Positions 31,790-43,182 of a stretch of DNA of 64,000 nucleotides are shown here, piece by piece (position 1 is the stretch's first letter; each line of letters opens with the position of its first letter). The notes under the pieces are model-generated. The model ran no database searches. It was given only the letters and a program-made list of their open reading frames with translations, and had not been told where the DNA came from. Origin of the DNA: Ahaetulla prasina (Eukaryota > Chordata > Lepidosauria > Squamata > Colubridae); NCBI RefSeq assembly GCF_028640845.1, contig NC_080548.1:7062314-7126313 (forward strand). The letters run 5' to 3'. Both the position numbers and the translations under genes were made by a program.

Positions 31790-32200
31790 ACATGGCCACC
31801 CTCTCCACGTTCATGCCTTTTAATCAGGCAGCAGAAACCTGGGTCTTTTTCCTAGATTGTTTCCACTGTTTCCTGACCACCAATGACTACAAAGGTTTGT
31901 CAGGGGATAGGAAGTTAGCTGTTTTTCTTAAGTGCCTGCAGATATGACATGTTCAAGAAAGCCCGGGCACTACTTATACCTCAGATGGTCCAGGATGTGC
32001 CGTGGGAAACTTGTTAGCTACTTTAAAAGGACAGTATGCGCCCTTACCCTCTAGAATTGCTAGACACTACACATTCTGGCAATGAATTGTAGGTTCAATA
32101 TGTAGGTTCAAGAATGCTGACTGCAGGCAATGTGGGAAAAAAGGCCACATCGCAAGGGTCTGCAAGCCAAATCAGCCAGCTAATAACAATAATAATAACT
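31790..32200 (+). pseudogene. Gag remnant with zinc knuckle
   Basis: Broken frames begin MATLSTFMPFNQAAETWVFF, parallel to the N-terminus of the Gag at 6844-7662. They reach a CCHC knuckle, C-R-Q-C-G-K-K-G-H-I-A-R-V-C (about 32116-32165). Stops and deletions are frequent, and part of the capsid is missing. Confidence 0.7.
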
Positions 32201-32299
32201 TAGCAAGACCCAGTCTTGCCAAGATCCAACCCAGGAATAGGCAGAGTAGGATCAAGGAAGAATGCTTTACTATTTCCCATAGTTATAGTTATAGTAATA

Positions 32300-32536
32300 G
32301 TTCCCATCACCAATCTCTTTCTACTTATGACTGTATGACTATAACTTGTTGCTGGCAATCCTTATGATTTATATTGATATATTGATCATCAATTGTGTTG
32401 TAAATGTTGTACCTTGATGAACGTATCTTTTCTTTTATGTACACTGAGAGCATATGCACCAAGACAAATTCCTTGTGTGTCCAATCACACTTGGCCAATA
32501 AATTCTATTCTATTCTATTCTATTCTATTCTATTTA
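32300..32536 (+). mobile_element. LINE 3' end with (ATTCT)n tail, inserted in the Ty3-type element
   Basis: It carries CCAATCACACTTGGCCAATA followed by AATTCTATTCTATTC repeats (32502-32534). It interrupts the gap between gag and protease. The family is probably CR1-group, but this is not certain. Confidence 0.6.
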
Positions 32537-32599
32537 CAGGGGTGCCTGCCACCCTGAGACAGTTATAGGTCAGGCCAATTTGAACTTGAGGAAAAAAAA

Positions 32600-33300
32600 T
32601 TTCCTTAACAGTTTTCATTGAGGGTAAGCCTTGTAAAATGGAACTGGACACCGGTTCCTCCATGTCACTTATTTCTTGGAGCATTCTTAAATGACTAGTG
32701 CCCTCAGTGGCAAAGAGGAGTTTAACCTCTTGTCAATTCTGACTTTAGGGTCTGGAAGATTTAGAATCAGATACCAAGTGTTCAGCGGATGCCTTAAATT
32801 AGTTGTTGACGATGTGCTACCCAGTTTACTGGGATTAGAATGGTTTGATGCTTTAGGATTGGCTGTGACTGGTATTCATGCCAATACTTTGAGATATTCT
32901 CGGATTTGTTCCACGAATTCTCAAATGTATTTAGTGAGGGACTTGGCAAATATACCAGTACACCAATCTCCTTTAATTTGGATCCCAAAGTCGCCCCTCT
33001 ATGGCTTAAGCCATGTAGAATGCCATTTGCACTCTGGCCACAAGTAGACAAAGAAATTGACAAATTGTTAGCTCATAGCATTTTAGAGCTGGTGGATCAT
33101 GCCCAACGGGAGACACCAGTTGTCATCCCACTCAAATCTGATGGCTCCATCTGCATCTGCATGGATTACGAAGCGACCATCAATAAAGCACTACAGGCTA
33201 ACCCATATCCTGTCCCAGTTGTGCAACACCTACTCCGTTCCTTGGGCCATGGCATTATCTTCGCCAAGCTAGATATGGCTCAAGCCTGGCAGAGGCAAAT
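32600..33300 (+). pseudogene. Protease and N-terminal RT remnant
   Basis: Frames carry the protease active site D-T-G-S (about 32649-32660) and LLGLEWFDALGLAVTGIH. They continue with RT pieces (PCRMPFALWPQVDKEIDKLL, SDGSICICMDYEATINKALQ, FAKLDMAQAWQ). Several frameshifts are present, and the polymerase box is absent. Confidence 0.8.
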
Positions 33301-33646
33301 GGACCAACTACGGTGCTGCCATTTGCCTCTGCTAGAGACTGTTGCAAGTGAGGCCATATCTGGGCCTATCACACCAGAGATTGTCAGAGCCTCAACAGCA
33401 GAGGACAAACCACTTCCTGAGTCTCAAACCAATAGCGAGTGAAGTGCAGACTCACCTGTTGCTCCTGGGCCAGCGCCGCCAACAAGACCATCGTCGAAGC
33501 TGCTGGGCAATCTCTGGGAGTTCCAGAAGCTCCCATCATAGATCCTCCTATCCCGACTGAAACTATTGGACAGCGCAGATCAGGGAGGAGCTCGAGACGC
33601 CCACCTTATCTCGCCAACTACGGATGTGTCATCCAGGGAGAACAGG

Positions 33647-33908
33647 TGTTACATCTGGATGGCAAGCACGTGTGGACAACTGAGCAGCAGATTGGTGCGT
33701 TTGCCAGCAACCGGGCGGTTCCTGATTGGCCCAGCCACTGACAGCTCAGTATAAAACAGCTGCCAGTGCCTCAAAAAAGCCGCTCGCTCTCCAAGGTTGT
33801 TAGCTACACCGAGCAAGTCAATCGTTATCCTCTCTTGTTAGAAATAAAGCGTTGTAAACCTTTACCCTGCCTCGCCTCCTTCTTATGCCTTGTTTCAAGA
33901 ATAGAACA
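33647..33908 (+). repeat. 3' LTR of second Ty3-type element (262 bp)
   Basis: It starts TGTTACATC and ends AGAACA. It has TATA-like CAGTATAAAACAG and AATAAA. Followed by TTGTC. Confidence 0.82.
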
Positions 33909-33921
33909 TTGTCCATTTGTA

Positions 33922-34195
33922 CTAGTTGGGGAATTCTGGGAATTGGAAGTCCACCCATCTGACTGAGGTTGGGGCATGGTGGTCTAGATTGTTAAGGTAC
34001 CCAAGAGAGAGTCTTGGAAATTAAATATATGTTTTAGGCTAAGTCATACTATTGTTCCATACTGGTCAGCATTATGAACACATTATTAAGAAGGAACCAG
34101 ATGTCTTTGAGATATACTGGGACTGCAATTCCCAAAATCCTTATGCTGCCTGGGAAAGTCTGGGAAATTGAAGTCCACACATCTTGAAGTTGAGA
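33922..34195. repeat. Partial foldback-MITE arms
   Basis: Arms reading GGGAATTCTGGGAATTGGAA with CCACCCATCT (33927-33962) and GGGAAATTGAAGTCCACACA with TCTTGAAGTTGAGAA (34160-34195) are present without full partners. A third arm lies at 34998-35032. Confidence 0.5.
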
Positions 34196-34199
34196 ATAT

Positions 34200-35236
34200 T
34201 ATGAAACATGGATCAAAACAATGGAATCTGCCTTTGCATGGTGTCTGTATCCACTAGTTTTCTTGGGATTGACCCAAGAAAGCCAGTCCAAATCCAAAGT
34301 GAGAACAGTCTATAAAAGCATTAACTGCTCTAAATTCTAATGTACTTTGATTGTACTGTTTCATGTTGTATGCATGCCAACTTCAGACCCATTTTCACTC
34401 AACTAATTCGGCAGTGGAATGGGCTTAATTAAACGGTGGTGCAAACCCAGCCATCGCATCTTAAGACACTCTGGCTAATGACTTCATGCAATATATTGAA
34501 GACATTGAATGCAATAAGCCATGACTTACACAGTGATGTGCTCTTTGCTCTGCAATTCTGATTGCCTAAAAAGGCATCCCAGAGGATCGTGTTCTGCAAC
34601 TTTCCCATCTCCCAGATCAAAGGGCACTTTGGTATATACCCAGTTCTAGTTTCCAGCTGTTCATGTACAGCACTGACTATAATCATATCTTTGCTGCATC
34701 AGCTGCACTCTGTGATGCCCTTTTGGGCTTGCAGAACACATTACACCACTCGGCATGAGATGAAATTCTGCTAAAGCTGCAGAAGTTTGTACTATGGGGG
34801 TAGGGAGAATATAATCCCATCCATTGTGGTGCATTATATCTGAAATTCCTTTTGCAGTGGCCACTGAAGAGCTGTCAGAAAAGGGGGATACAGTGAAAAC
34901 TAAGCCTGGGATATCATAAAAATCAGAGAATCCATGAACTATAGAGTGGAAGTGAACACAAGGAACCTCCAGACCTGCTCTGTTTCAGTAACTTTAGAAG
35001 CTGTGGACTTCAACTCCCAGAATTCCACAGCCAATCATTTGAGCTTGGTCATTTGTGCTTTTAATGAGATTGATTTGTTCTACAGTCCATTTGTTTGTTG
35101 CCCTGGCCATCCATGGTATTCTCAGAAGTCTTCCCCAAGATCAGTGTTCAAAACACTTTATAACATGCTTCATCAAAGTCCAGTTTTCACTACTATAAAA
35201 ACAGAAAAAAACATACCCTGCAAAGGTCTGATCTTT
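34200..35236. other. No gene recognised
   Basis: Unique-looking sequence apart from the MITE arm at 34998-35032. ORFs show no motif. Confidence 0.4.
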
Positions 35237-35620
35237 GTACAAGTAATCCTCAGGTTTCAACTATAACTAAGCCAGACAGTTAAGGTCATAAGCTGGTCAC
35301 TATGTAATTGGACTCAATTTGACAACTTTTTTCATGGCAGTCACTAAGCAAATGTGATGGACATTAAGCAAACCTAATGATTTGCATGGGCTGGTTTTTT
35401 TCTGAAACAGGAAGTAAAGGCTGGCAAAACCATCATAAATCACAGCCAGGTGATCAAGACACTGCAAACAGTTGTAAATGTGGGTTGGTTGTTGAGTGCC
35501 CAAAATGTGGTTATGTGCCCAACAGTGGGGTGAGGTCCAAATTCTTCTGGGTCATAAGTAGCTTTTTGAGGGCCTGTCATAACTTTGAACAGTCGCTAGG
35601 CAGCTGTCATAAGTGAAGCA
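35237..35620. mobile_element. Squamate MITE (CAGGTAGTCCTC type), diverged
   Basis: It starts ACAAGTAATCCTCAGGTTTC and continues with TTAAGGTCATAAGCTGGTCA and GGACATTAAGCAAA. It ends with AACTTTGAACAGTCGCTAGG and CATAAGTGAAGCAC. The right inverted terminus is degraded. Confidence 0.55.
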
Positions 35621-35624
35621 CAAC

Positions 35625-37150
35625 AGGTTGGCATAGACATTAGAATATCTTTTTCAAGGCCATTGTTGTGCTACCAAGTGCTCATTTATGGCGTAATTCT
35701 TGTCTGCCGGTTTCTTTGTTAGTGATTGATCCTAAAAGGCAGAAGCTCTTCCCCACTTCAATATCATCATCATTACAAAGATATTAAAGTTGGTTGTTAA
35801 ACCCGTTGCCATTAGCTTGGTACAAATGTTCCAAAGAGCTATAAATCAAAATATATGGCATAAACTGTAGTAACCTTAGTAACAATAAGTGAAAAATCTC
35901 AACGACTTGCTCTGCCTACATGAGATCAGTCTATTAGAGATCTGGAAAAGGACCAGAAACTGTTGACAAAGATAGAAGATCTAATATAATGAGTTCTTCC
36001 TGAATCAAACAAGCAGACCATTAAATGTACCTGAGAGCCTGGAGTTTAACTAGAGGAGTTAAGTGAAAAACAATAACAGCATCCTAATGTTTTTCAACGT
36101 GGAGTTCTGAAAAGGCACCAAGTGGAGAAAGATGGAGAACCTGCAGATTTCATGAACCTTAAATGAAGGAGGGAGGCAGAAAGAAGGCTCCTGGTGTTAA
36201 GAAAGACAGCTTTAAAATTATCAGGGAGGTAGAGACTTCAAGGAGCACCAAAGTCTCCAAAAGGAAGCAGGAAATTATACCAACTGCCCATGTGGTCCGA
36301 ATCTCATGTAACATTTTCCTGGGTCTCACAAGGGACATCAGAGAAGGAAGCACATGACGTTTCCATGGAAGCCACACTTTTTCATCTTCGGATGTGTCAC
36401 GCTGACAGGCTCGCAGCTTCCACGCAGAAGGTATGGAAGAGCGGGTATCTTGGGCTGACAGTTAACTTGACCTGAGATGTCTTCCCTGCATTGAGATGAG
36501 GTTAAGAGTGATCTGGAGAGATGAGAGACTCAGCAGCCTTCAAGCTTCTGAATGTTCTTTATATATCAAATGATGGTTAGAAGGCTCGCAGTCTATAAAC
36601 TACTTCTGGCAGTCATTTGGATGTGCAGTGATTCATCTCTGAAATGGGAAATGTACTTCTGCTCACTACACCCACACTGGACTCAAAGTATTGTTCGTGC
36701 TTCAGGTCTAAAAAGCTGCATGTCCCATTTTATAGTTGGAAGACTGAACTTTTTATTTTTTAATGGACCAATTTTTCATTATCTCATGGGTTTCAGACCT
36801 CAGAAGATCAAGTTTCAAGGTTTTTCCATGAGTTGTCTTAGCAAAAGTAAATCGTCTTAGCAAAAGTAAATTGATCTCTGCAGCTCTTAACATCAACTAA
36901 AGCTGATCTTTTTGTCCTTCACTCCATTTAATCTTTTCCATGCGTTTGAGCAGAACTTCTGACTCCAGAGGTTTAAAACCCATTGGTGGAGACACTGCAC
37001 ATTTTACCATTTCATTTCATTTTTTTTTTAACTAACATGTTCTGCTCTTCAAGCAAAAGGGTTTATAAATTCTCTGTAACAACTTTCAGCACAGATAAAC
37101 AACAGGAAAGAAAAAAAGGATGGAAGAGAGAGAGAGAGCGCAATCACAAA
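35625..37150. other. No gene recognised
   Basis: About 1.5 kb. The small ORF pair at 36160-36377 is not flanked by splice signals that I trust. A T-run lies at 37020-37029 and an A/G-rich stretch at 37105-37140. Confidence 0.4.
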
Positions 37151-37164
37151 TATCAGATCTTAAT

Positions 37165-37359
37165 AAGTGGTGGATTGCTCCCGGTTCTGTCTGATTCTTG
37201 CAAACTGGTACTAAAAGTGGTGGGAGGCTCCGTCCATCTGCCCAGACATCATAATGGATTATCTGCGAATGCACAGAAGACCGTGTGCATGAGAGAAATG
37301 AGCGAGCACCCGCACACCCATTGTGAACAGGTAGTAAAGGTAAATAGAACCCACCCCCG
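37165..37359. mobile_element. hAT-like MITE (CAGKGGTGGGTT family), 195 bp
   Basis: Same length and body plan as 1683-1877 (GGTGGATTGCTCCCGGTTCT .. GTAAATAGAACCCACCCCCG). The flanks ATCTTAAT (37157-37164) and ACCTTAAT (37360-37367) match at 7 of 8 bases. Confidence 0.78.
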
Positions 37360-37519
37360 ACCTTAATGTTATAAAAGTATTCCTATTATCAGCTTGAATG
37401 GACAGAGAACAGAAGAAAAGGCATGATTTTCAAACCAACCCAGTTAAGTTACTTTCCAACTAGAGATTTCAGATTTAAAACTCTAATAATCATCTGGAGC
37501 AGTCTTATCTTAGGAAGTA

Positions 37520-37612
37520 TAAGGAGTGTGGACATCTACCACCAGAATTCCCCAGCCAATCATGCTGGCTGGGGATATCTGGGAATTGAAGTCCACACAT
37601 CTTAAAGCAGAA
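37520..37612. mobile_element. Foldback MITE
   Basis: The arms AAGGAGTGTGGACATCTACC .. and .. GAAGTCCACACATCTTAAAG fold around CCAATCATGCTGGCTGG. Ends are not sharp. Confidence 0.55.
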
Positions 37613-37893
37613 TGAATGGCTGCAGGAACTGAGCATGTCTAGTCTAATGAAAAGAAGGACTTGGGTGCCGTGATACATCTGTATTGGCATCCTTCAGTCT
37701 CAAAAGACTATGGTATCGTGCTCTGGAAAGAGGGCCTAAAACAGCATCAAGTGTGACTAAAAAGGCCAATTCGAGAGTGGGAATCCCTTCCACACTGAGG
37801 GCACATACATTCTGTCCCCTGCCCAGCCTCCAGATTTCGCTGGTTCCAGGACTGCCTCTTTGTTTCAGCCTGCCGAACAAGTGTCTCTTCGAA

Positions 37894-38298
37894 TTAGAGA
37901 AGGCCATGCTGTGTCTTTAGCCTCCAAGCTGAACAATCAGAGGTCAAGGTTTCCCAATTGTTAATGTCCATTCCCAAGGCTTTTAGGTCCCTCTTGCAGA
38001 TATCCTTATATCGCAGCTGCAGTCTCCCTCTGAGGAGCTTTCCCTGCACTAATTCTCCATACAGGAGATCTTTCAGAATCCGACCATCAACCATTCTCAT
38101 GACATGCCCAAGCCAGCATAGATGTCGCTGTTTCAATAGTGTATACATACTAAAAATTCCAGCATGTTCCAAGACTGCCCTATTTGGAACTTTGTCATGC
38201 CAGGTGATGCCAAGAATATGTCGGAGACAATGCATATGAAAGGTGTTCAACTTTCTCTTCTGCCATACATAAAGGGCCCAATACTCACTGCAGTACAA
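37894..38298 (-). pseudogene. C-terminal region of unassigned LINE
   Basis: A 134-residue frame beginning MYCSEYWALYVWQKRKLNTF and containing HLCWLGHVMRMVDGRILKDL. The RHLCWLGHV..RM pattern is common in C-terminal regions of RTE/I-like LINEs. Separate frame from the RT. Confidence 0.7.
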
Positions 38299-38639
38299 GA
38301 GTATGCTCAGGACGCAGGCTCTATAGACCTGGATCTTTGTATGTTCCGTTAACTTCTTATTAAGCCATACTCTCTTTGTAAGTCTGGAAAATGTGGTGGC
38401 TGCTTTACCAATACGTTTATTCAGCTCAGTATCTAAAGAGTGTTGGAGATAGTTGAGCCAAGATACACAATGTCATGGGCGACCTCCAGTTCTTGTGCAG
38501 AGATTGTAATACAGGGAGGTGAATCCATGTCCTGACCCATGACTTGTGTTTTTTTCAGGCTGCTTGTTAGTCCAAAGTCTTGGCAGACCTTGCTAAAACA
38601 GTCCATAAGTTGTTGAAGGTCTTCAGCAGAATGAGCAGT

Positions 38640-39419
38640 AACGGCAGCATCATCAGCGAAGAGGAAATCCTGTAAACTGGACTTTAGCCTTTGCTCTCAA
38701 TCTAGAGAGATTAAAGAGTTTTCTGTCTGATCTGGTCCAAAGATAAATACCCACTGTTGCAGTTCCAAAAGCATGTTTCAGTATGACAGCAAAAAAGATC
38801 CTGAATAAAGTTGGTGCGAGGACACAGCCCTGCTTCACTCCACTTCGAATGTAAAGGAATCTGATGTTCAGCCATCAAAAACTACAGTGCCTTTCATTTC
38901 CTCATGAAAGGAGCTGATGATGTTGAGGAGCTGAGGTGAATATCCAATCTTGGGGAGAATTTTATAAAGGCCGTCCCTACTAACCAAATCAAAAGCCTTC
39001 GTAAGATCTATGAAGGCAACGAAAAGTGGCTGTCTTTGTTCCCTGCATTTCTCCTGCAACTGTCTAAGGGTAAATACCATGTCAGTAGTGGACCTGTTGG
39101 CTTGAAATCCACACTGTGATTCTGGATAGACTCTCTCTGCAAACACCTGGAATCTCTTCAGTACAACATGGGCAAGCAGCTTCCCTACAACACTAAGAAG
39201 AGAGGTGCCATGATAGTTGTTACAGTCACCCCTGTCGCCTTTGTTCTTATACAGTGTGACAATATTTGCATAATTCATGTCCCGTGGTACTCCACCTTCC
39301 CTCCAACAAAGACAGAAGATTTCATGCAGTTCAATGGGGATGTTCTCTTTGCAGCACTTCAGAACTTCGGCAGGGATGTTGTCTTTCCCAGATGCCTTGT
39401 CGGAGGCAAGGGAATCCAT
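38640..39419 (-). pseudogene. Reverse transcriptase of unassigned LINE
   Basis: The frame 38868-39419 shows ASGKDNIPAEVLK, NIVTLYKNKGDRGDCNNY, CGFQANRSTTDMVFTLRQLQ and FIDLTKAFDLVSRDGL. After a frame break, VKQGCVLAPTLF-like sequence (38653-38838) follows, with the catalytic FADD near 38655-38666 in another frame. All main RT boxes survive as motifs, but across at least three frames. Confidence 0.82.
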
Positions 39420-40193
39420 TTAGTTCTTCTAAAGTTGGTTCACTGTCAAGCTCTTCCAAGATAGGCATGCACTCAGATAGCATGTTATTTAATGCTTCTT
39501 CAATTACTACATTTCTCTGGAATATAACTCAGACTAGTCCTGCACTCAGCGTGCCATTTGCTGTGCTCAGTTCTGGATAACCTCACCTGTAGCAGACTTC
39601 AGAGGGGAAGATTTCTTCTGTGTTGGACCTAAGGCCTACTTGATGCCATCATACATCCCCTTGATGTCGCCTGTGTCAGCTGCTATCAGGATCCAAGAGG
39701 AAAATTGCAGCCAATAATCATTAGTACATCTCCTGGTGGTCTGTTGGACTTTGCTACGAGCAGTTTGCAGAACCTGTAGATTGTGGTCACTGGAACAGGC
39801 TTTATATGCAATTAGAGCTCTCCTTTTTTCCTAAATGGCTGGCATCAGCCCCTCTGAATGGGCATCAAACGAATCTGCTGTCTTTCTGATCTCCTTACCA
39901 AACACTGACAAGGAGTGTTATAAACAGCATTCTTGAAATATTCCCATCGTTCATATGCATTTGCTTCAGCTGGGCCTGGGAGAGTTTCCTTAAGTGCTTG
40001 TGCAAAATCCTTCACTTTGCCCTGATTGCGGGTCTTGTTGATGTTGATTCATAGTCTTCCTTCCTTCTTTAAATGATGCAATCTCTTTGTTTGCAGTTTT
40101 ATTCTGCTGCACACCAGGGACTGGTCTGTATCACAATCAGAACCCTGATAGCTGCGTGTGATTGTAAGGTTGGAGTGCCTGGTAAGAATCAAG

Positions 40194-40766
40194 TCAAGCT
40201 GGTGCCAATGCTTCAATCTTGGATGTCTCCAAGAGACTCTCTTGCTGAGGCTTTGTTTTAAAGTATGTATTGCTAACGCAAAAACCATAGTAGCAGTAAA
40301 ACTCCAGCAGGCATTGGCCATTTTCATTCATCTTCCCGATGCTGAATTGACCCAAACAAGTGGGCCAGGAACTATAAGCAGCTCCAATTCTGGCATTAAA
40401 ATTGCCAAGGATAAACAGTGGTTCTTTCTCAGGGATTTTCTTGATAGTAACAGCCAGATTGTCATAGGACTTGTCTTTGGATTCTGCTGAAGATGATAAT
40501 GTTGGTGCATATGTGCTAATAAGAGTAACAATCCCTGCTGATGAGTGGAGCTGCAAGGACAGAATTCTTTCACTTCCTGCAGCAGGTGGAGTAATGAACC
40601 TTAGTAGGGTGTTTCTGCCCGCAAAGTCAACCCCATATTCCCTAGACTCGTTTGATGGCTTTCCCTGCCAGAAGAATGAGAAGTTTCTCTCCTTAACAGA
40701 TCCTGAGTCTGACAGCTTTGTCTCTTGAAGGGCAACGATGTCTATCTGCAGTCTGCTCAGCTCCAT
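40194..40766 (-). pseudogene. AP-like endonuclease of unassigned LINE
   Basis: A 190-residue open frame. It shows IDIVALQETKLSDSG (Gln-Glu-Thr catalytic motif), LISTYAPTL and FILGNFNARIG (Gly-Asn/Asp-Phe-Asn box). The GDFN aspartate position reads Asn here (L-G-N-F-N), which would impair nicking. Later region decayed. Confidence 0.8.
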
Positions 40767-41160
40767 GTCAATGACACTGTCTTACGTACGTCATCTGTTT
40801 CTTGTAAATCATCAGAAAGACTGGGGGTCATTGTCCTAACATTCCAAGTGCCCAACTTTAGGGCTAAAGTTTTCTTATGTTTATTACATGGTGCAGAGTT
40901 ATTAATCTGCTTGTTGGCTTTGACCTTAAACTCCACGCACCCTGTGAAGTTAACAGACCATGGCAGGGCAGCACCTTTCTGGCTGGGGGCTGCCTAGTTT
41001 ATGGTGGGTGGTAGCTGCCCAATGAGGTACAATGACCTCTCGCACCGTCAAAAGTGGCCCCTCGCATCACGCTGGTAACTGCCACTTCCTGTGTTGTTTC
41101 AATGCTGTATGCAAAGCTGGAGTGTCTTCTCCAGAGCATGAGGCCTGGGTAGATTAATAT

Positions 41161-42337
41161 TGTTCTGTCCCCTCCCGGCCTCAGCCAAGCGAGCTGGCTA
41201 AACAAGCCAGTAATTGAGTTCACAGCTGCTATCAGTCCTGGCAGGGAATCTGCAGCTGCCTGCCAAAGTCTCCCTTTGTTGTGACTCGTCCTCCCTTCTC
41301 TCCTCAACGGGGCCCTCCCGTCTCCAACCAGGCCTGTTATCAGACTCCAAGTCTGATAATGAAGATGAACGGCCTGTCATGCCTCCAGCCCCCGGCCCTG
41401 GCCCCATGCCCAGAGAGGATTCCAGGAGTGAACAAACAAGCCCCATAAACCTCACTCATATGGCGTGTGTTCCTTTGGCTCAGCCGTCAGAGGAAGCCAG
41501 CCAGGGATTGGAATTGCTTGGCCTACTCCTTCTGACCCCTCCCTTTCCCAAACAGCAGAAGAAAATTCAAAGTGGGAGGATCCTCGCTTCCGGAGATCTG
41601 AGAGGTGACACCAGCAGAAGGAAGGGAGAGGCAGGCCTGGATAAATGCTGAGTCATGGAGCCACACCCCACTGCCTAAATAAAGGACCTGCTTTTGGCAT
41701 TCCAACCTTGAGTCAAGCAAAGTCTCATCTAGTCTGCTGATATCGGACTCTATCGCTGAAGTCACAACTTGGACTCCTGCCCTGATAAACCTCGAAGGAA
41801 TTTTGCAAGCTGCAGAGGCTTCGTTGCCATGTTTGATACGGACTTCCTTGACCCGGTCGTCGGAGGGGGAGGGGGAGACGACACCCTTATCTTGGGGTTG
41901 CCGGGCAACCAGGAAGTCAGCAATCCAGGCCAAATGTTCAGCTCACTTCTCCACGAGTCAAATAGTTCAGCTCAATTTTTGCTCGTCACGGAGCAGAAGA
42001 GCAGCCAGGGCTGCTTTTATACTCTATGGGATGTGGCTCCATGACTCAGCACTCTCTAGGCCTGCCCCACCCCTTCCTTTGTTGTAGCCGTCTCTCGTAT
42101 CTCTGAAACCTGGGATCTAGCCAGGCCTGATTGCCATCAGCTGGATCTGGAGGCGTGGCCTGGGGGGGAGAGTCAGGGGATGGAGGCCTCGTTATCTCCT
42201 CCACCTGGCCTGCCTCTGGCTCCTGGAGCTGAGCCAAAGGAGCCGGTGCTCCAGAGGTAAGTCTTGATGGCCCTTCCCCCTCACTTTCTGAGTCACTTTC
42301 TGGCAGGGGGCCCGGCTCAGGGGGCACAGACACAACA
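41161..42337 (-). mobile_element. Solo LTR, family B, minus strand, split by family-A LTR
   Basis: On the minus strand it starts TGTTGTGTCTG (from 42337) and ends CAGAACA (41161). A perfect 5-bp duplication AATAT flanks it (41156-41160 and 42338-42342). It matches 56271-56864 throughout. Without the inserted LTR and duplication it is about 565 bp. A TATA-like GTATAAAAGC is near 42010. Confidence 0.88.
41277..41883 (+). mobile_element. Solo LTR, family A (607 bp), inside the family-B LTR
   Basis: It starts TGTTGTGACTCG and ends GACGACA, flanked by a perfect CCCTT duplication (41272-41276 and 41884-41888). The uninterrupted family-B copy near 56745-56755 carries this target once. It shares the blocks GGCAGGCCTGGATAA and TGAGTCATGGAGCCACACCC with the copy at 614-1139. 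Confidence 0.9.
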
Positions 42338-42475
42338 AATATGGAGGATAGTCTGTTACTCAATTAGCAGATCCCCCCTCTCCACGTTGCTGAAATAGTC
42401 CAATGGAATGGCAGAGTTGATATGATCAGTTCCAGCTGCGTCACAGGAGTTACCAGAACATGATTGTACACAGCA

Positions 42476-42600
42476 GAGATGGGTTTCAGCAGGTTCTGAC
42501 CAGTTCTGGAGAACCGGTAGCGGAAATTTTGAGTAGTTTGGAGAACCAGTAGTAAAAATTCTGACTGGCCCTGCCCTCATCTATTCTCTGCCTCCCAAGT
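42476..42600. repeat. Unassigned snake-type repeat with GAGAACCGGTAG units
   Basis: It begins CAGAGATGGGTTTCAGCAGG and holds two GGAGAACC(G/A)GTAG(C/T) blocks, as at 43190-43300 and 60545-60620. It is probably a relative of the hAT-like MITE family with CAGKGGTGGGTT ends. Boundaries unclear. Confidence 0.45.
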
Positions 42601-43180
42601 CCCAGCTGATGGGGAGGAATGGGGATTTTGCAGTAACCTTCCCCTGGAGTGGGGAGGGAATGGAGATTTTACATGATCCTTCAAAAAAAATTGAAACCCA
42701 ATTTTGAAACTGGTACACAATCACAAACTGCTTCCAGGACTCTGACTCCGGATTTTGCCTCAAGGTTGACTCCTGAAACCTTTTCCAGTACTAGATATAG
42801 CCACAAGGCAGAGGAGGTTTGAAATCAGAGTTTCCCTTCTCCTAGAAGATAGTTCTGCCATTTTATCTGCTGTTGGGGCAGAAAGCCATCTTCCACCTTC
42901 AAAACTTCTCCTGTAATCCTGGAAAGGGGCCCTTAAAAGGTGCTACCAGTCGGGCCAGCTGGACCATGGTTGTTGTTGTTTTTTGTTTTTTGGGGAGAGG
43001 TATTACTTCTCCAGCATTCCTCCTCACTACAGGACTCTTGTTTCAGATTTTTCCTTGAGGTTGACTTCTGAAGCCTTTCCCATAAATGGGTATAGCCACA
43101 AAGCAGTGGAAAGTTTGAGATTGGAGTTTTCCTTCTCCTACATGAGTTGCCTTCCAAGGCTAATGGATACCATCTAACCA
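42600..43180. other. No gene recognised; repeat-like spacer
   Basis: Segments near 42740-42860 and 43030-43150 are imperfect copies of each other (CCTCAAGGTTGACTCCTGAA vs CCTTGAGGTTGACTTCTGAA; then TATAGCCACAAG). This indicates an old duplication together with the flanking repeat. Confidence 0.5.
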
Positions 43181-43182
43181 GG

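Larger units (their letters stand above)
31380..33908 (+). mobile_element. Second Ty3-type LTR element, internal-deletion derivative (2.5 kb)
   Basis: LTRs at 31380-31659 and 33647-33908 flank gag, protease and RT remnants in plus orientation. The RT frame stops being RT just after FAKLDMAQAWQ (about 33290). It then passes into a C-terminal Pol tail (RRSGRSSRRPPYLANYGC), so the second half of RT, RNase H and integrase are deleted. The flanks CTGTC (31375-31379) and TTGTC (33909-33913) match at 4 of 5 bases. The LTRs differ at many sites, so it is much older than the element at 3335-7926. Confidence 0.85.
37660..42475 (-). mobile_element. APE-type LINE, clade unassigned, minus strand, interrupted by LTRs
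   Basis: An apurinic endonuclease domain (40194-40766), RT (38640-39419) and a C-terminal region (37894-38298) lie in LINE order on the minus strand. The copy probably extends through the LTR insertion (41156-42342) into 42343-42475. It is unlike the L2, CR1, BovB and Rex1-like copies in this window. It appears nearly full length but has many stops and shifts. Confidence 0.75.

Noticed and set aside
36159..36377. Overlapping ORFs with basic residues (KKAPGVKK) on the plus strand
   Set aside because: It is short, has no flanking splice pair, and the opposite strand is equally open. Not supportable as a gene.
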